Positions 1-7,139 of a DNA stretch of 8,030 nt are shown here, in pieces. Below the pieces are notes generated by a model. That model made no database searches and was not told the DNA's origin. It was given only the letters and a program-made list of their open reading frames with translations. The first letter of the stretch is position 1. Every line of letters begins with the position of its first letter. A program made the translations under genes and the position numbers. The stretch comes from Zavarzinia sp. (GTDB lineage: Bacteria; Pseudomonadota; Alphaproteobacteria; Zavarziniales; Zavarziniaceae): positions 1 to 8,030 of the forward strand of contig JAQVKV010000068.1 of assembly GCA_028694545.1 (NCBI GenBank), read 5' to 3'.

Positions 1-999
1 ACGATCGGCGCGCTGCTCGCGCTCGGTACGGTGACCGCAGCGCAAGCCGGTACGCTCGACGACGTGAAGAAGAAGGGTTTCGTCCAGTGTGGTGTCAGCG
101 CGGGCCTTGCTGGCTTCTCCGCGCCTGACGACAAGGGCAATTACTCGGGCATCGACGTCGACGTGTGCAAGGCCGTGGCGGCCGCCGTCTTCGGCGACGC
201 CACCAAGGTCAAATACACCCCGCTGACCGCGAAGGAGCGTTTCACCGCCCTGCAGTCCGGCGAAGTCGACGTGCTCTCGCGCAACACCACCTGGACCCTG
301 AACCGCGATACGGCTCAGGGTCTTTCGTTTACGGGCGTCACCTACTACGACGGCCAGGGCTTCATGGTCCGCAAGTCGCTCGGCATCAAGAGCGCTTCCG
401 AACTGGGCGGCGCCTCGGTCTGCACCGAGACCGGCACGACGACCGAGCTGAACCTGTCGGATTATTTCAAGACCCACGGCATGGAATATACCGTGGTCGC
501 GCTGGGCTCGAACTCGGAAGCGGTCGCCGCCTATGACTCGGGCCGCTGCGACGTCTACACGACCGACGCCTCGGGCCTCTATGCCACCCGTATCGCGCTG
601 GCCGCGCCGGACGATCACATGATCCTGCCGGAAATCATCTCGAAGGAGCCCCTGGGCCCCGTCGTCCGTCAGGGTGACAGCCAGTGGTTCAACGTGGTGA
701 AGTGGTCGCTCTTCGCGCTCGTCGCGGCCGAGGAATATGGCGTGACCATGGCCAATGTCGACGAGATGAAGGCTTCCTCCGCCAATCCGGAAGTGAAGCG
801 TCTGCTCGGCGCCGAGGGCGAGTTCGGTACCCCGATGGGCCTGCCCAACGACTGGGCCTATCAGATCGTGAAGCAGATCGGCAACTACGGCGAGATGTTC
901 GAGCGGAATGTCGGCATGGGTTCGCCGCTGAAGATCGATCGTGGCATCAACGCGCTCTGGAACAAGGGCGGCCTGCAGTACGCCCCGCCCTTCCGTTGA
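1..999 (+). CDS. aapJ: General L-amino-acid ABC transporter, periplasmic binding protein AapJ (5' end outside window)
   Basis: This is the periplasmic receptor that captures a broad range of L-amino acids and hands them to the AapQM permease. The frame is open to the first base, so the start codon lies upstream. The first 16 visible residues are the end of a Sec signal peptide (hydrophobic stretch, then AAQA), with likely cleavage before GTLDDVKKKG. A GTG at base 31 is inside this signal and is not the start. The segment GIDVDVCKAVAAAV fits the signature of family 3 solute-binding proteins. Other AapJ-type blocks are VQCGVSAGLAGFSAPD, RFTALQSGEVDVLSRNTTW, CTETGTTTELNL and CDVYTTDASGL. Four cysteines remain in the mature part. 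The visible 332 residues compare with about 340 for the family, so only about ten are missing. It heads the aapJQMP operon, followed by a hairpin and then aapQ. Assignment is from family knowledge and is strong. Confidence 0.95.
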   Translation, partial: TIGALLALGTVTAAQAGTLDDVKKKGFVQCGVSAGLAGFSAPDDKGNYSGIDVDVCKAVAAAVFGDATKVKYTPLTAKERFTALQSGEVDVLSRNTTWTLNRDTAQGLSFTGVTYYDGQGFMVRKSLGIKSASELGGASVCTETGTTTELNLSDYFKTHGMEYTVVALGSNSEAVAAYDSGRCDVYTTDASGLYATRIALAAPDDHMILPEIISKEPLGPVVRQGDSQWFNVVKWSLFALVAAEEYGVTMANVDEMKASSANPEVKRLLGAEGEFGTPMGLPNDWAYQIVKQIGNYGEMFERNVGMGSPLKIDRGINALWNKGGLQYAPPFR

Positions 1000-1024
1000 T
1001 CGCGGGCTTCGGCACGTAAACTGT

Positions 1025-1061
1025 CGCGGCGCATCGAGAGGCTTCCTCGCGATGCGCCGCG
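1025..1061 (+). terminator. Strong hairpin between aapJ and aapQ (attenuator or mRNA-stabilising stem)
   Basis: Bases 1025-1036 pair perfectly with 1050-1061 (12 bp, very GC-rich). After one A-G mismatch, 1038-1041 pair with 1045-1048 around a three-base loop. The stem begins 26 bases after the aapJ stop. Only a weak T tract follows (TTGCTTTTG at 1062-1070), so it looks like a leaky terminator or a stem that blocks 3' exonucleases. Such elements are common just after binding-protein genes and allow the receptor to be made in excess over the membrane subunits. The hairpin is seen directly; its role here is inferred. Confidence 0.65.
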
Positions 1062-1117
1062 TTGCTTTTGGGGGCCCGGCCGGCTGAACACCGCCGACGG
1101 GCAAGCGGGGGAAAGAC

Positions 1118-2308
1118 ATGGCGAAAGACGGCGCTGCCGCGGGTGAGGCCCGAAAATCATCGCTGATCCACGATCCGGCCTTCCGGTCGATCGCGTTCCA
1201 GATCGTACTGCTGGCCCTCGTGCTTTTTGTCGGCTGGTATCTGTTCCAGAACACGACGCAGAATCTGGCCAGTCGCAACATCGCTTCTGGCTTCGGCTTC
1301 CTCGACCAGCCGGCCGGGTTCGACATCATCCAGACGTTGATCCCCTTCAGCCAGTCGGCGACCTATGGCGAAGCCTTTATCGTCGCGCTGCTGAACACCG
1401 TATTGATCTCGGCCTTCGGTATCGTCTTCGCGACCATCATCGGTTTCATCGTCGGTATCGCCCGGCTGTCGAACAACTGGATCGTCGCCCGTCTCGCTAC
1501 CGTCTACGTGGAGACGCTGCGCAACATCCCGCTGCTGCTGCAGATCTTTTTCTGGTATTTCGCGGTGCTGCGCGCCCTGCCCGGGCCGCGCGACTCGCAT
1601 AATGCCTTCGATGCCTTCTTCCTCAACCAGCGCGGCCTCTATTTCCCGGCGCCGGTGATGGAGGACGGGTTCTGGACCATTCCGGTCGCCTTCCTGATCG
1701 GCGTCGCGATCGCCTTCGGCGTGTCGCGCTGGGCGCGCAAGCGCCTGATGGAAACGGGCAGGCAGTTCCATTCCTTCTGGGTCGGGCTTGGTGTCATCGT
1801 GGCTCTGCCCGTGCTCGCCGCCCTTGTGACCGGCGTTCCGTTCACCTGGGAGCTTCCGGAACTGAAGGGCTTCAACTTCAAGGGCGGCGTCGTCGTGATC
1901 CCCGAGTTCATGGCCGTCCTCTTCGCGCTCTCGCTCTATACCGCCTCCTTCATCGCGGAAGTGGTGCGCTCGGGCATTCTCGCCGTATCGAAGGGCCAGA
2001 CCGAGGCGGCGCATGCGCTCGGCCTGCGGCACGGGCTGACGCTGCGTCTGGTGGTCATTCCCCAGGCGCTGCGGGTCATGATCCCGCCCATGACCAGCCA
2101 GTATCTGAACCTGCTCAAGAACTCGTCGCTCGGTGCCGCCGTCGGTTACCCCGAGCTGGTGGCCGTGGTCGCCGGCACGGTGCTGAACCAGACCGGCCAG
2201 GCGATCGAGGTGATCGCGCTGACCATGGCGGTCTATCTCACCTTCAGCCTGCTCATTTCCTTGTTCATGAACTGGTACAACGCCCGCAAGGCGTTGGTCG
2301 AACGCTGA
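1118..2308 (+). CDS. aapQ: General L-amino-acid ABC transporter, inner-membrane permease AapQ
   Basis: AapQ is one of two membrane subunits that form the translocation path for amino acids delivered by AapJ. The 396-residue length is usual for AapQ, which is much longer than HisQ/HisM-type permeases because of extra N-terminal and central segments. Roughly eight hydrophobic stretches are visible, for example around residues 24-43, 87-115, 137-155, 185-202, 218-240, 262-285 and 365-388. The sequence YVETLRNIPLLLQIFFWYF (about 130-148) is typical of polar amino-acid permeases. The cytoplasmic EAA loop that docks onto the ATPase begins at E296-A-A and continues through LGLRHGLTLRLVVIPQAL. The ATG at 1118 is preceded by a GGGGGAA ribosome-binding site at 1107-1113. 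The gene follows aapJ by 118 bases that contain the hairpin, and precedes aapM by 13 bases. Confidence 0.95.
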   Translation: MAKDGAAAGEARKSSLIHDPAFRSIAFQIVLLALVLFVGWYLFQNTTQNLASRNIASGFGFLDQPAGFDIIQTLIPFSQSATYGEAFIVALLNTVLISAFGIVFATIIGFIVGIARLSNNWIVARLATVYVETLRNIPLLLQIFFWYFAVLRALPGPRDSHNAFDAFFLNQRGLYFPAPVMEDGFWTIPVAFLIGVAIAFGVSRWARKRLMETGRQFHSFWVGLGVIVALPVLAALVTGVPFTWELPELKGFNFKGGVVVIPEFMAVLFALSLYTASFIAEVVRSGILAVSKGQTEAAHALGLRHGLTLRLVVIPQALRVMIPPMTSQYLNLLKNSSLGAAVGYPELVAVVAGTVLNQTGQAIEVIALTMAVYLTFSLLISLFMNWYNARKALVER

Positions 2309-2321
2309 GGGGAGGACGATC

Positions 2322-3440
2322 ATGTCGACCGATACTGACGCCTACGTCTTCACCCCGACGCCGCCCCAGCCGCCGCCGGCCAACACGGTCGGCGTGGTGG
2401 GCTGGCTGCGTGGCAACCTGTTCAACGGCTGGTTCAATTCGTTGCTGACGATCGCGGCGATCTACCTGCTCTATCTGACGATCCCGCCGCTGATCAATTG
2501 GGCCTTCCTGTCCGCGACCTTCTCGGGCACGGACCGCACGGCCTGCGAAGCCTCGCCCGATGGAGCGTGCTGGACCTTCATCAAGGTGCGCTTCAACCAG
2601 ATCCTGTTCGGCTTCTATCCGGACGGTGAACAATGGCGGCCCATCGTCACCTTCGTCGTCGGCCTGGGCGCCCTGGTCTCCACCGTGTTTCGCACGCCCG
2701 CGCGGCGCTGGACCGTGCTCTTCCTGCTCACGCTCTATCCGGTCGCGGCCTTCTTCCTGCTCGCTGGCGGTTACTTCGGCCTGACCGAGGTCGAGACGGC
2801 GAAATGGGGCGGCCTGACCGTGACCTTGGTGGTTTCCGTCACCGGCATCGTAGCGTCCTTCCCGATCGGCATCGTGCTGGCGCTCGGACGGCGCTCGAAC
2901 ATGCCGATCGTGCGCTCTGCATGTGTCGTCTTCATCGAGCTGGTGCGCGGTGTGCCGCTCATCTCGGTGCTGTTCATGGCATCCGTGATGCTGCCGCTGT
3001 TCCTGCCCGAGGGCATGAACTTCAACAAGCTGCTGCGGGCCCTCGTCGGCGTCACCCTGTTCACGGCGGCCTATATGGCGGAAGTGGTGCGCGGCGGCCT
3101 GCAGGCGGTGCCGAAGGGCCAGTACGAGGGGGCGGCGGCACTTGGCCTTGGCTACTGGAGGATGATGATCCTGATCATCCTGCCCCAGGCGCTGAAGCTG
3201 GTGATCCCCTCGATCGTGAACAGCTTCATTTCGCTCTTCAAGGATACGACTCTCGTCTACATCGTCGGCCTGTTCGACGTGCTCGAGATCATCCGCGTCT
3301 CCACCAAGGACGCCAACTGGATCGGTCTGGAAAAGGAGGGCTATGTCTTCGCCGCCCTCATGTTCTGGGTCTTCTGTTTTGCCATGTCGCGCGTCTCGCT
3401 TCGGATCGAGAAGCGCCTAGACACCAGCCACCGCAAGTGA
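2322..3440 (+). CDS. aapM: General L-amino-acid ABC transporter, inner-membrane permease AapM
   Basis: AapM is the second membrane subunit and should pair with AapQ in the inner membrane. It has 372 residues. A short Pro-rich cytoplasmic N-terminus (residues 11-20) leads to a first membrane segment at about 38-60. A periplasmic loop follows with two cysteines, C75 and C83, in a GACW context that I recall from other AapM proteins. Further hydrophobic segments lie at about 105-125, 130-150, 165-190, 205-230, 243-260 and 343-360. The stretch [17 protein letters not shown] is the amino-acid-permease core. The EAA-type loop starts at E269 ([20 protein letters not shown]) and contacts AapP. A strong ribosome-binding site, GGAGGA at 2311-2316, precedes the ATG, and the gene starts 13 bases after the aapQ stop, so the two are almost certainly co-transcribed. 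Confidence 0.95.
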   Translation: MSTDTDAYVFTPTPPQPPPANTVGVVGWLRGNLFNGWFNSLLTIAAIYLLYLTIPPLINWAFLSATFSGTDRTACEASPDGACWTFIKVRFNQILFGFYPDGEQWRPIVTFVVGLGALVSTVFRTPARRWTVLFLLTLYPVAAFFLLAGGYFGLTEVETAKWGGLTVTLVVSVTGIVASFPIGIVLALGRRSNMPIVRSACVVFIELVRGVPLISVLFMASVMLPLFLPEGMNFNKLLRALVGVTLFTAAYMAEVVRGGLQAVPKGQYEGAAALGLGYWRMMILIILPQALKLVIPSIVNSFISLFKDTTLVYIVGLFDVLEIIRVSTKDANWIGLEKEGYVFAALMFWVFCFAMSRVSLRIEKRLDTSHRK

Positions 3441-3456
3441 CGGAGTGCCATTCCCG

Positions 3457-4218
3457 ATGACCACCGAAAATCCCGCCATCCCGGAAAAGCTCGCCGTCGA
3501 ATTGGTCGACGTGAACAAGTGGTATGGCGAGTTCCACGTGCTGCGCAACGTCAACCTGTCGGTCTTCAAGGGCGAGCGTATCGTCATCTGCGGCCCGTCC
3601 GGTTCCGGCAAGTCCACGATGATCCGCTGCATCAACCGGCTGGAAGAACACCAGAAGGGCAAGATCGTCGTCGACGGCATCGAGCTGACCTCCGACCTCA
3701 AGCGGATCGACGAGATCCGTCGCGAGGTCGGCATGGTGTTCCAGCACTTCAACCTGTTCCCGCATCTGACGGTGCTTCAGAACTGCACGCTGGCGCCCAT
3801 CTACGTGCGCGGCATGCCGAAGAAGGACGCGGAAGCCATCGCCATGAAGTATCTGGAGCGGGTCCGCATTCCCGAGCAGGCGGACAAGTTCCCCGGCCAG
3901 CTGTCCGGCGGACAGCAGCAGCGCGTGGCGATCGCGCGTTCCCTGTGCATGAGCCCCAAGATCATGCTGTTCGACGAGCCGACCTCCGCCCTCGATCCCG
4001 AGATGGTGAAGGAAGTGCTCGACACCATGGTCTCGCTCGCGGAAGAGGGCATGACCATGCTCTGCGTCACCCACGAAATGGGTTTCGCGCGCCAGGTCGC
4101 CAATCGCGTGATTTTCATGGACCGGGGTGAGATCGTCGAACAGAACGAGCCGAACGAATTCTTCTCCAACCCGAAGAGCGACCGGACGAAACTGTTCCTG
4201 TCCCAGATCCTGCACTGA
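3457..4218 (+). CDS. aapP: General L-amino-acid ABC transporter, ATP-binding protein AapP
   Basis: AapP is the cytoplasmic ATPase that powers the AapQM channel; it should act as a dimer bound to the EAA loops of both permeases. All nucleotide-binding motifs are intact: Walker [10 protein letters not shown] (46-54), Q-loop Q96, signature LSGGQQQR (149-156), Walker B IMLFDE (169-174), D-loop SALD (177-180) and switch histidine H206. The chosen ATG at 3457 gives 253 residues and has GGAG at 3442-3445 as its ribosome-binding site, with rather long spacing. An in-frame GTG at 3445 would add four residues but overlaps that site, so it is less likely. The start lies 16 bases after the aapM stop. It is the last gene of the operon; a small hairpin overlaps its stop codon and the next gene faces it. 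Sequence alone fits polar amino-acid ATPases in general; gene order makes it AapP. Confidence 0.95.
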   Translation: MTTENPAIPEKLAVELVDVNKWYGEFHVLRNVNLSVFKGERIVICGPSGSGKSTMIRCINRLEEHQKGKIVVDGIELTSDLKRIDEIRREVGMVFQHFNLFPHLTVLQNCTLAPIYVRGMPKKDAEAIAMKYLERVRIPEQADKFPGQLSGGQQQRVAIARSLCMSPKIMLFDEPTSALDPEMVKEVLDTMVSLAEEGMTMLCVTHEMGFARQVANRVIFMDRGEIVEQNEPNEFFSNPKSDRTKLFLSQILH

Positions 4219-4236
4219 GGGGGGCTTTTCCCCTCA
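4216..4236 (+). terminator. Hairpin at the end of the aap operon, between convergent genes
   Basis: TGAGGGG (4216-4222) pairs with CCCCTCA (4230-4236) across a short GCTTTT-containing loop; the stem includes the aapP stop codon. No T tract follows on either strand, so it is not a classical intrinsic terminator. Its place at the end of aapP, 31 bases before the 3' end of the facing lipoprotein gene, makes a role in stopping or protecting the aap transcript plausible. The role is inferred from position only. Confidence 0.4.
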
Positions 4237-4267
4237 CACCGTTCCCGAAGCCGGGGCGGAGCGCGGC

Positions 4268-4966
4268 CTATTCGATCGTCAGCTCCGCCTCGGCGACAGC
4301 GCCCCAGAAGACATAGCGCAGCCGGTAGGGACCGGGGCGCAGGTGTGCCGCGGGAATGCCGATGCTGTCGCGGGTGATCAGGGTTTCGCCCGGCTGCAAT
4401 ACGGATTCGGCGATGACCTGGGCGCAGAGGTCGGCGCGTTTGGCCAGGACGATGGCGCCCGTCGGTGCCAGGATCTCCCACCGCGTCACTTCGCAAGGCG
4501 TTGCCGCGTTGAGACGGACCTCGTGGTGGCCACCATTGCTCAAACGCGCCTCGATCGGCAGGGTCAGGGGTGTCGTGGTGGCGCCGGGCAGGCGCTCGGG
4601 CGCGCGCAGGACGAGGCGCAGGCCGCTGTCGACCGAGACGATGTCCGGGGTGCGGGCATTGGCGGTCGCGGGCGGCGGCAGGGAGGCTGCCGGTTCGGGC
4701 ATCACCGGCATGACCGTCGTCCCGCCGCTGACCGGCGCGGCGCGCGGGTCCGTCGGCGTGATGATCGAGGGCGGCGGCACGCTGGCGGCCTCGTCGGCGT
4801 CGAGCACGGGGCTGACGGGCCGCGGTTCGGGACGCCGGCTGGGCATGACGGGGGGATGCGTCGGGGCGATACCGGCGGGAGCCGCTGGTGACGGCGCCGG
4901 TTCCGGCAGACTGCACCCGGTTGCAAGCAACGCGACGAACGCAATGGTTGAAAGGCCCCTGACCAT
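4268..4966 (-). CDS. Unassigned lipoprotein with Pro/Ala-rich linker and C-terminal BsuPI/Ig-like domain
   Basis: I do not recognise this gene. From the ATG at 4966 it encodes 232 residues. MVRGLSTIAFVALLATGC is a short basic N-terminus, a hydrophobic core and a lipobox ending at C18, so the product is probably exported and lipid-anchored. Residues 19 to about 107 are low-complexity and rich in Pro, Ala and Ser, like a flexible spacer. The last 115 residues look beta-rich. They contain a short N-G-G-H-H turn, a D-or-T-G turn after an aromatic strand, an L-Q-P-G-E turn (near 190-194) and a final R-P-G-P-Y-R-L strand. That pattern resembles the BsuPI-type proteinase-inhibitor/Ig-like fold, an untested impression. 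C158 and C181 could form a disulfide. An ATG 28 codons upstream (5050) would place a charged, Cys-containing stretch before the signal, so I reject it; AGAGGG at 4984-4979 can serve the chosen start. It converges on aapP and diverges from the TRAP permease genes, so it is probably independently expressed. Confidence 0.75.
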   Translation of the reverse strand: MVRGLSTIAFVALLATGCSLPEPAPSPAAPAGIAPTHPPVMPSRRPEPRPVSPVLDADEAASVPPPSIITPTDPRAAPVSGGTTVMPVMPEPAASLPPPATANARTPDIVSVDSGLRLVLRAPERLPGATTTPLTLPIEARLSNGGHHEVRLNAATPCEVTRWEILAPTGAIVLAKRADLCAQVIAESVLQPGETLITRDSIGIPAAHLRPGPYRLRYVFWGAVAEAELTIE

Positions 4967-5006
4967 GCGGACAAGGGACCCTCTGTCGGGCGCCGGGTCA
5001 AGCGCC

Positions 5007-5035
5007 TTGTGACATCGGGAGCTCTGGTTCAAGAT
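5007..5035 (+). promoter_or_regulatory. Weak promoter candidate for the TRAP permease genes
   Basis: TTGTGA (5007-5012) and CAAGAT (5030-5035) are separated by 17 bases and match the sigma-70 -35 and -10 boxes at four and three of six positions. They lie about 50 bases upstream of the small-permease start, in the 116-base gap between divergent genes. TTCAAG followed by CCGG also occurs twice (5028 and 5046) and might be an operator. The match is poor and could be chance. Confidence 0.2.
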
Positions 5036-5082
5036 CCGGGCCCGTTTCAAGCCGGCCCATCGCGAGGGAGAGTGCTGGAAAA

Positions 5083-5631
5083 ATGAACTTGCTGCGCCTG
5101 ATCGTCCGCGCGGTCGATGGTCTGAACGATCGCGTCGGTGCGGTGCTGTCCTGGGCGACGCTTGCCGTTGTCGTCGTCTGCTTCCTGGTGGCGGTTTTGC
5201 GCTATTTCCTCGATTTGGGTTTCGTCTGGATGCAGGAACTCTATGTCTGGTTCCATGCCGCCGTCTTCCTGGTCGGGGCCGGTTTCACCTTTCGTGTCGG
5301 CGGCCATGTCCGGGTTGACCTGTTCTATCGCGGGGCCTCGCCCCGGCGCCGGGCCTGGATCGATCTTTTCGGTTGCTGCGTCTTCCTCTTTCCCTGGCTG
5401 ATCGTTGTCGCGGGCGCGGCGTGGCGCTATTTCGAGGCGTCTTTCGCTATTGGCGAGGCCTCGGCCCAGCCCGGCGGCATGCCGGCCCTCTATATCCTCA
5501 AGTTCCTGCTCGTCGTGTTCTGCGCCCTGGTCGGGGCGCAGGGCCTTGCCCTGATGGCCCGCTCGGTCCTGGTGCTCGCGGGCGATGCCGCCTATGCGAC
5601 GCGGCTCGAGGGCGAGGAGGAAATGGTCTGA
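5083..5631 (+). CDS. TRAP transporter small permease subunit (DctQ/TakQ/FcbT2-type)
   Basis: This is the small membrane subunit of a tripartite ATP-independent periplasmic transporter. It associates with the large subunit encoded next and with a periplasmic binding protein, forming an ion-driven carboxylate importer. The 182-residue protein has the four membrane segments expected of DctQ-type proteins, at about 20-42, 54-72, 92-115 and 136-160. The block VWMQELYVWFHAAVFLVGAG (48-67), followed by HVRVDLFY (75-82), is characteristic of the branch that includes TakQ and FcbT2 (2-oxoacid and 'mannitol/chloroaromatic' systems) rather than the C4-dicarboxylate DctQ branch. The ATG at 5083 has GAGGGAG at 5064-5070, a slightly long spacing. 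Its stop overlaps the start of the large-subunit gene by one base, implying coupled translation. Substrate cannot be read from this subunit. Confidence 0.9.
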   Translation: MNLLRLIVRAVDGLNDRVGAVLSWATLAVVVVCFLVAVLRYFLDLGFVWMQELYVWFHAAVFLVGAGFTFRVGGHVRVDLFYRGASPRRRAWIDLFGCCVFLFPWLIVVAGAAWRYFEASFAIGEASAQPGGMPALYILKFLLVVFCALVGAQGLALMARSVLVLAGDAAYATRLEGEEEMV

Positions 5632-7127
5632 TGAGTCCCGCCGAAATCGGCGAGGTCCTCGCCGTCGCCCTCTTCGTCTCGACCATCGCCCTTGTGATGC
5701 TCGGCTTTCCCGTCGCCTTCACCCTGGGCGGTGTCGCCGTGCTTTTCGCCTTCCTGGGCGAGGCTTTCGGTGCCTTCTCCTTCGATCTGTCGAGCTTGGC
5801 GGAACGCTACTTCGGTACGGTGACCAACGAGGGGTTGGTGGCCGTGCCGCTCTTCGTCTTCATGGGGGTCACCCTGGAACGCTCCGGCGTGGCCGAGCGC
5901 CTGCTGGTTGCCATGGGGCGGCTGTTCGGGCGGTTGCGTGGCGGGCTCGGGGTTTCCGTGGTGGTGGTCGGCGCGCTGCTCGCGGCGTCGACCGGCATTG
6001 TCGGCGCGACGGTGGTCACCATGGGGCTGCTGTCCCTGCCGACGATGATGCGCGCCGGCTATGATCCGAAGCTTGCGACTGGCGTCATCTGCGCCTCTGG
6101 CACGCTCGGCCAGATCATCCCGCCGTCGACCGTCCTCATCTTCATCGGCGATATCCTGCAGAACGCCAATACGACGGCGCAGATGGCCAAGGGCAATTTC
6201 GCGCCGGACCCCGTCTCGATCGGGCAATTGTTCGCGGGTGCCCTGTTGCCAGGCCTGTTGCTCGTCGGGCTTTATCTCGTCTTCGTGCTGATCCGGGCCT
6301 GGACCAGTCCTGCGGCCGCCCCGGCCCTGGTCGAGGAAGGGAAGACCGATGGCCGTGCCCTGCTGCTGGAGGCCCTGGTCGCTCTCGCGCCGCCGGTGCT
6401 TCTCATCCTCGCGGTGCTCGGCTCGATCATGGCCTCGATCGCGACACCGACGGAAAGCGCCTCGGTCGGGGCTGTGGGGGCCATGATCCTGGCGGCGGCA
6501 CATCGCCGCTTCGGGCTTGCCGAATTGAAGGCGGTGATGCGTTCGACCCTGTCGATCTCGTCCATGGTCTTCGTCGTGCTCATGGGCGCGTCGGCCTTCA
6601 GTCTCGTGTTCCGGGGCCTCGGCGGCGATCATCTGGTCGAACAGGTGCTGAACGACCTGCCGGGCGGGGCCTTTGGCGCGGTCGCCGCCGTGATGGCGGT
6701 GATCTTCCTGCTCGGCTTCTTCATCGATACCTTCGAGATCGTCTTCATCGTACTGCCGATCGCGGGGCCCGTGCTGCTCGGTTTCGACATTGATCCGATC
6801 TGGCTCGGCGTCATGATCGGCGTGAACCTGCAGACCTCGTTCCTGACCCCGCCGTTCGGCTTCGCCCTGTTCTACCTGCGTGGCATTGCGCCGGCGGCGA
6901 TCCGCACCGCCGACATTTATCGCGGGGCCCTGCCGTTCGTCGCCATCCAGATCCTCGCCCTCGCCGTGATCGCAAGCCTACCCGTGCTTGCCACCTGGAT
7001 GCCGGAACGGCTGTTTCCGACGACCCGTATCGAAGATACGAACGGCGCCGGGGCCATGGACCCCGACGCCGCGCTGAAGAATTTCATGGATGATTTCGGC
7101 GGCGACCCCGGTGATCCGGGGTATTGA
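5631..7127 (+). CDS. TRAP transporter large permease subunit (DctM/TakM/FcbT3-type)
   Basis: This is the transport subunit, thought from TRAP structures to work as an ion-coupled elevator. The ATG at 5631 overlaps the preceding stop (TGATG), and GAGGAGG at 5614-5620 is a good ribosome-binding site. The frame is open further upstream, but that part is a shadow of the small-permease gene. The protein has 498 residues with many hydrophobic segments. Two pseudo-symmetric hairpin motifs stand out: GTLGQIIPPS, with P164-P165, and NLQTSFLTPPFG, with P407-P408; these correspond to the substrate/ion-site loops of the two inverted repeats. MRAGYDPKLATGVICASGTL (from about 140) is typical of the family. 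A longer loop at about 175-200 and a length near 500 fit the TakM/FcbT3 branch, as DctM proper has about 425 residues. The C-terminal tail, residues 457-498, is hydrophilic and rich in Asp and Gly. The stop is 12 bases from the convergent binding-protein gene. Confidence 0.93.
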   Translation: MSPAEIGEVLAVALFVSTIALVMLGFPVAFTLGGVAVLFAFLGEAFGAFSFDLSSLAERYFGTVTNEGLVAVPLFVFMGVTLERSGVAERLLVAMGRLFGRLRGGLGVSVVVVGALLAASTGIVGATVVTMGLLSLPTMMRAGYDPKLATGVICASGTLGQIIPPSTVLIFIGDILQNANTTAQMAKGNFAPDPVSIGQLFAGALLPGLLLVGLYLVFVLIRAWTSPAAAPALVEEGKTDGRALLLEALVALAPPVLLILAVLGSIMASIATPTESASVGAVGAMILAAAHRRFGLAELKAVMRSTLSISSMVFVVLMGASAFSLVFRGLGGDHLVEQVLNDLPGGAFGAVAAVMAVIFLLGFFIDTFEIVFIVLPIAGPVLLGFDIDPIWLGVMIGVNLQTSFLTPPFGFALFYLRGIAPAAIRTADIYRGALPFVAIQILALAVIASLPVLATWMPERLFPTTRIEDTNGAGAMDPDAALKNFMDDFGGDPGDPGY

Positions 7128-7139
7128 GCCGAAGCCGTC

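Noticed and set aside
1157..2323. Long open frame of 388 codons on the minus strand, antisense to aapQ
   Set aside because: It lies entirely opposite a gene with clear family motifs, and its translation is charged low-complexity sequence rich in Arg, Asp, Gln and His, typical of an antisense shadow in GC-rich DNA.
3445..3456. GTG at 3445 as the aapP start
   Set aside because: It overlaps the only ribosome-binding site in the gap (GGAG at 3442-3445); the ATG at 3457 is in frame and better placed.
3358..4916. Overlapping minus-strand open frames of 285 and 371 codons across aapP and the lipoprotein gene
   Set aside because: aapP has all ABC ATPase motifs on the plus strand; the minus frames have no recognisable domain and a skewed His/Arg/Asp composition.
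4127..5012. Plus-strand open frames of 254 and 218 codons opposite the lipoprotein gene
   Set aside because: The minus-strand frame has a signal peptide, lipobox, plausible ribosome-binding site and ordered C-terminal domain; the plus frames are Arg/Gly-rich with none of these.
5373..5630. Upstream extension of the large TRAP permease by 86 codons
   Set aside because: It overlaps the small permease gene in another frame and is Arg-rich; the ATG at 5631 has a good ribosome-binding site and begins the normal first membrane segment.
5592..6632. Minus-strand open frame of 346 codons opposite the large permease
   Set aside because: Composition is His/Glu/Arg/Gln-rich shadow sequence opposite a well-recognised membrane protein gene.
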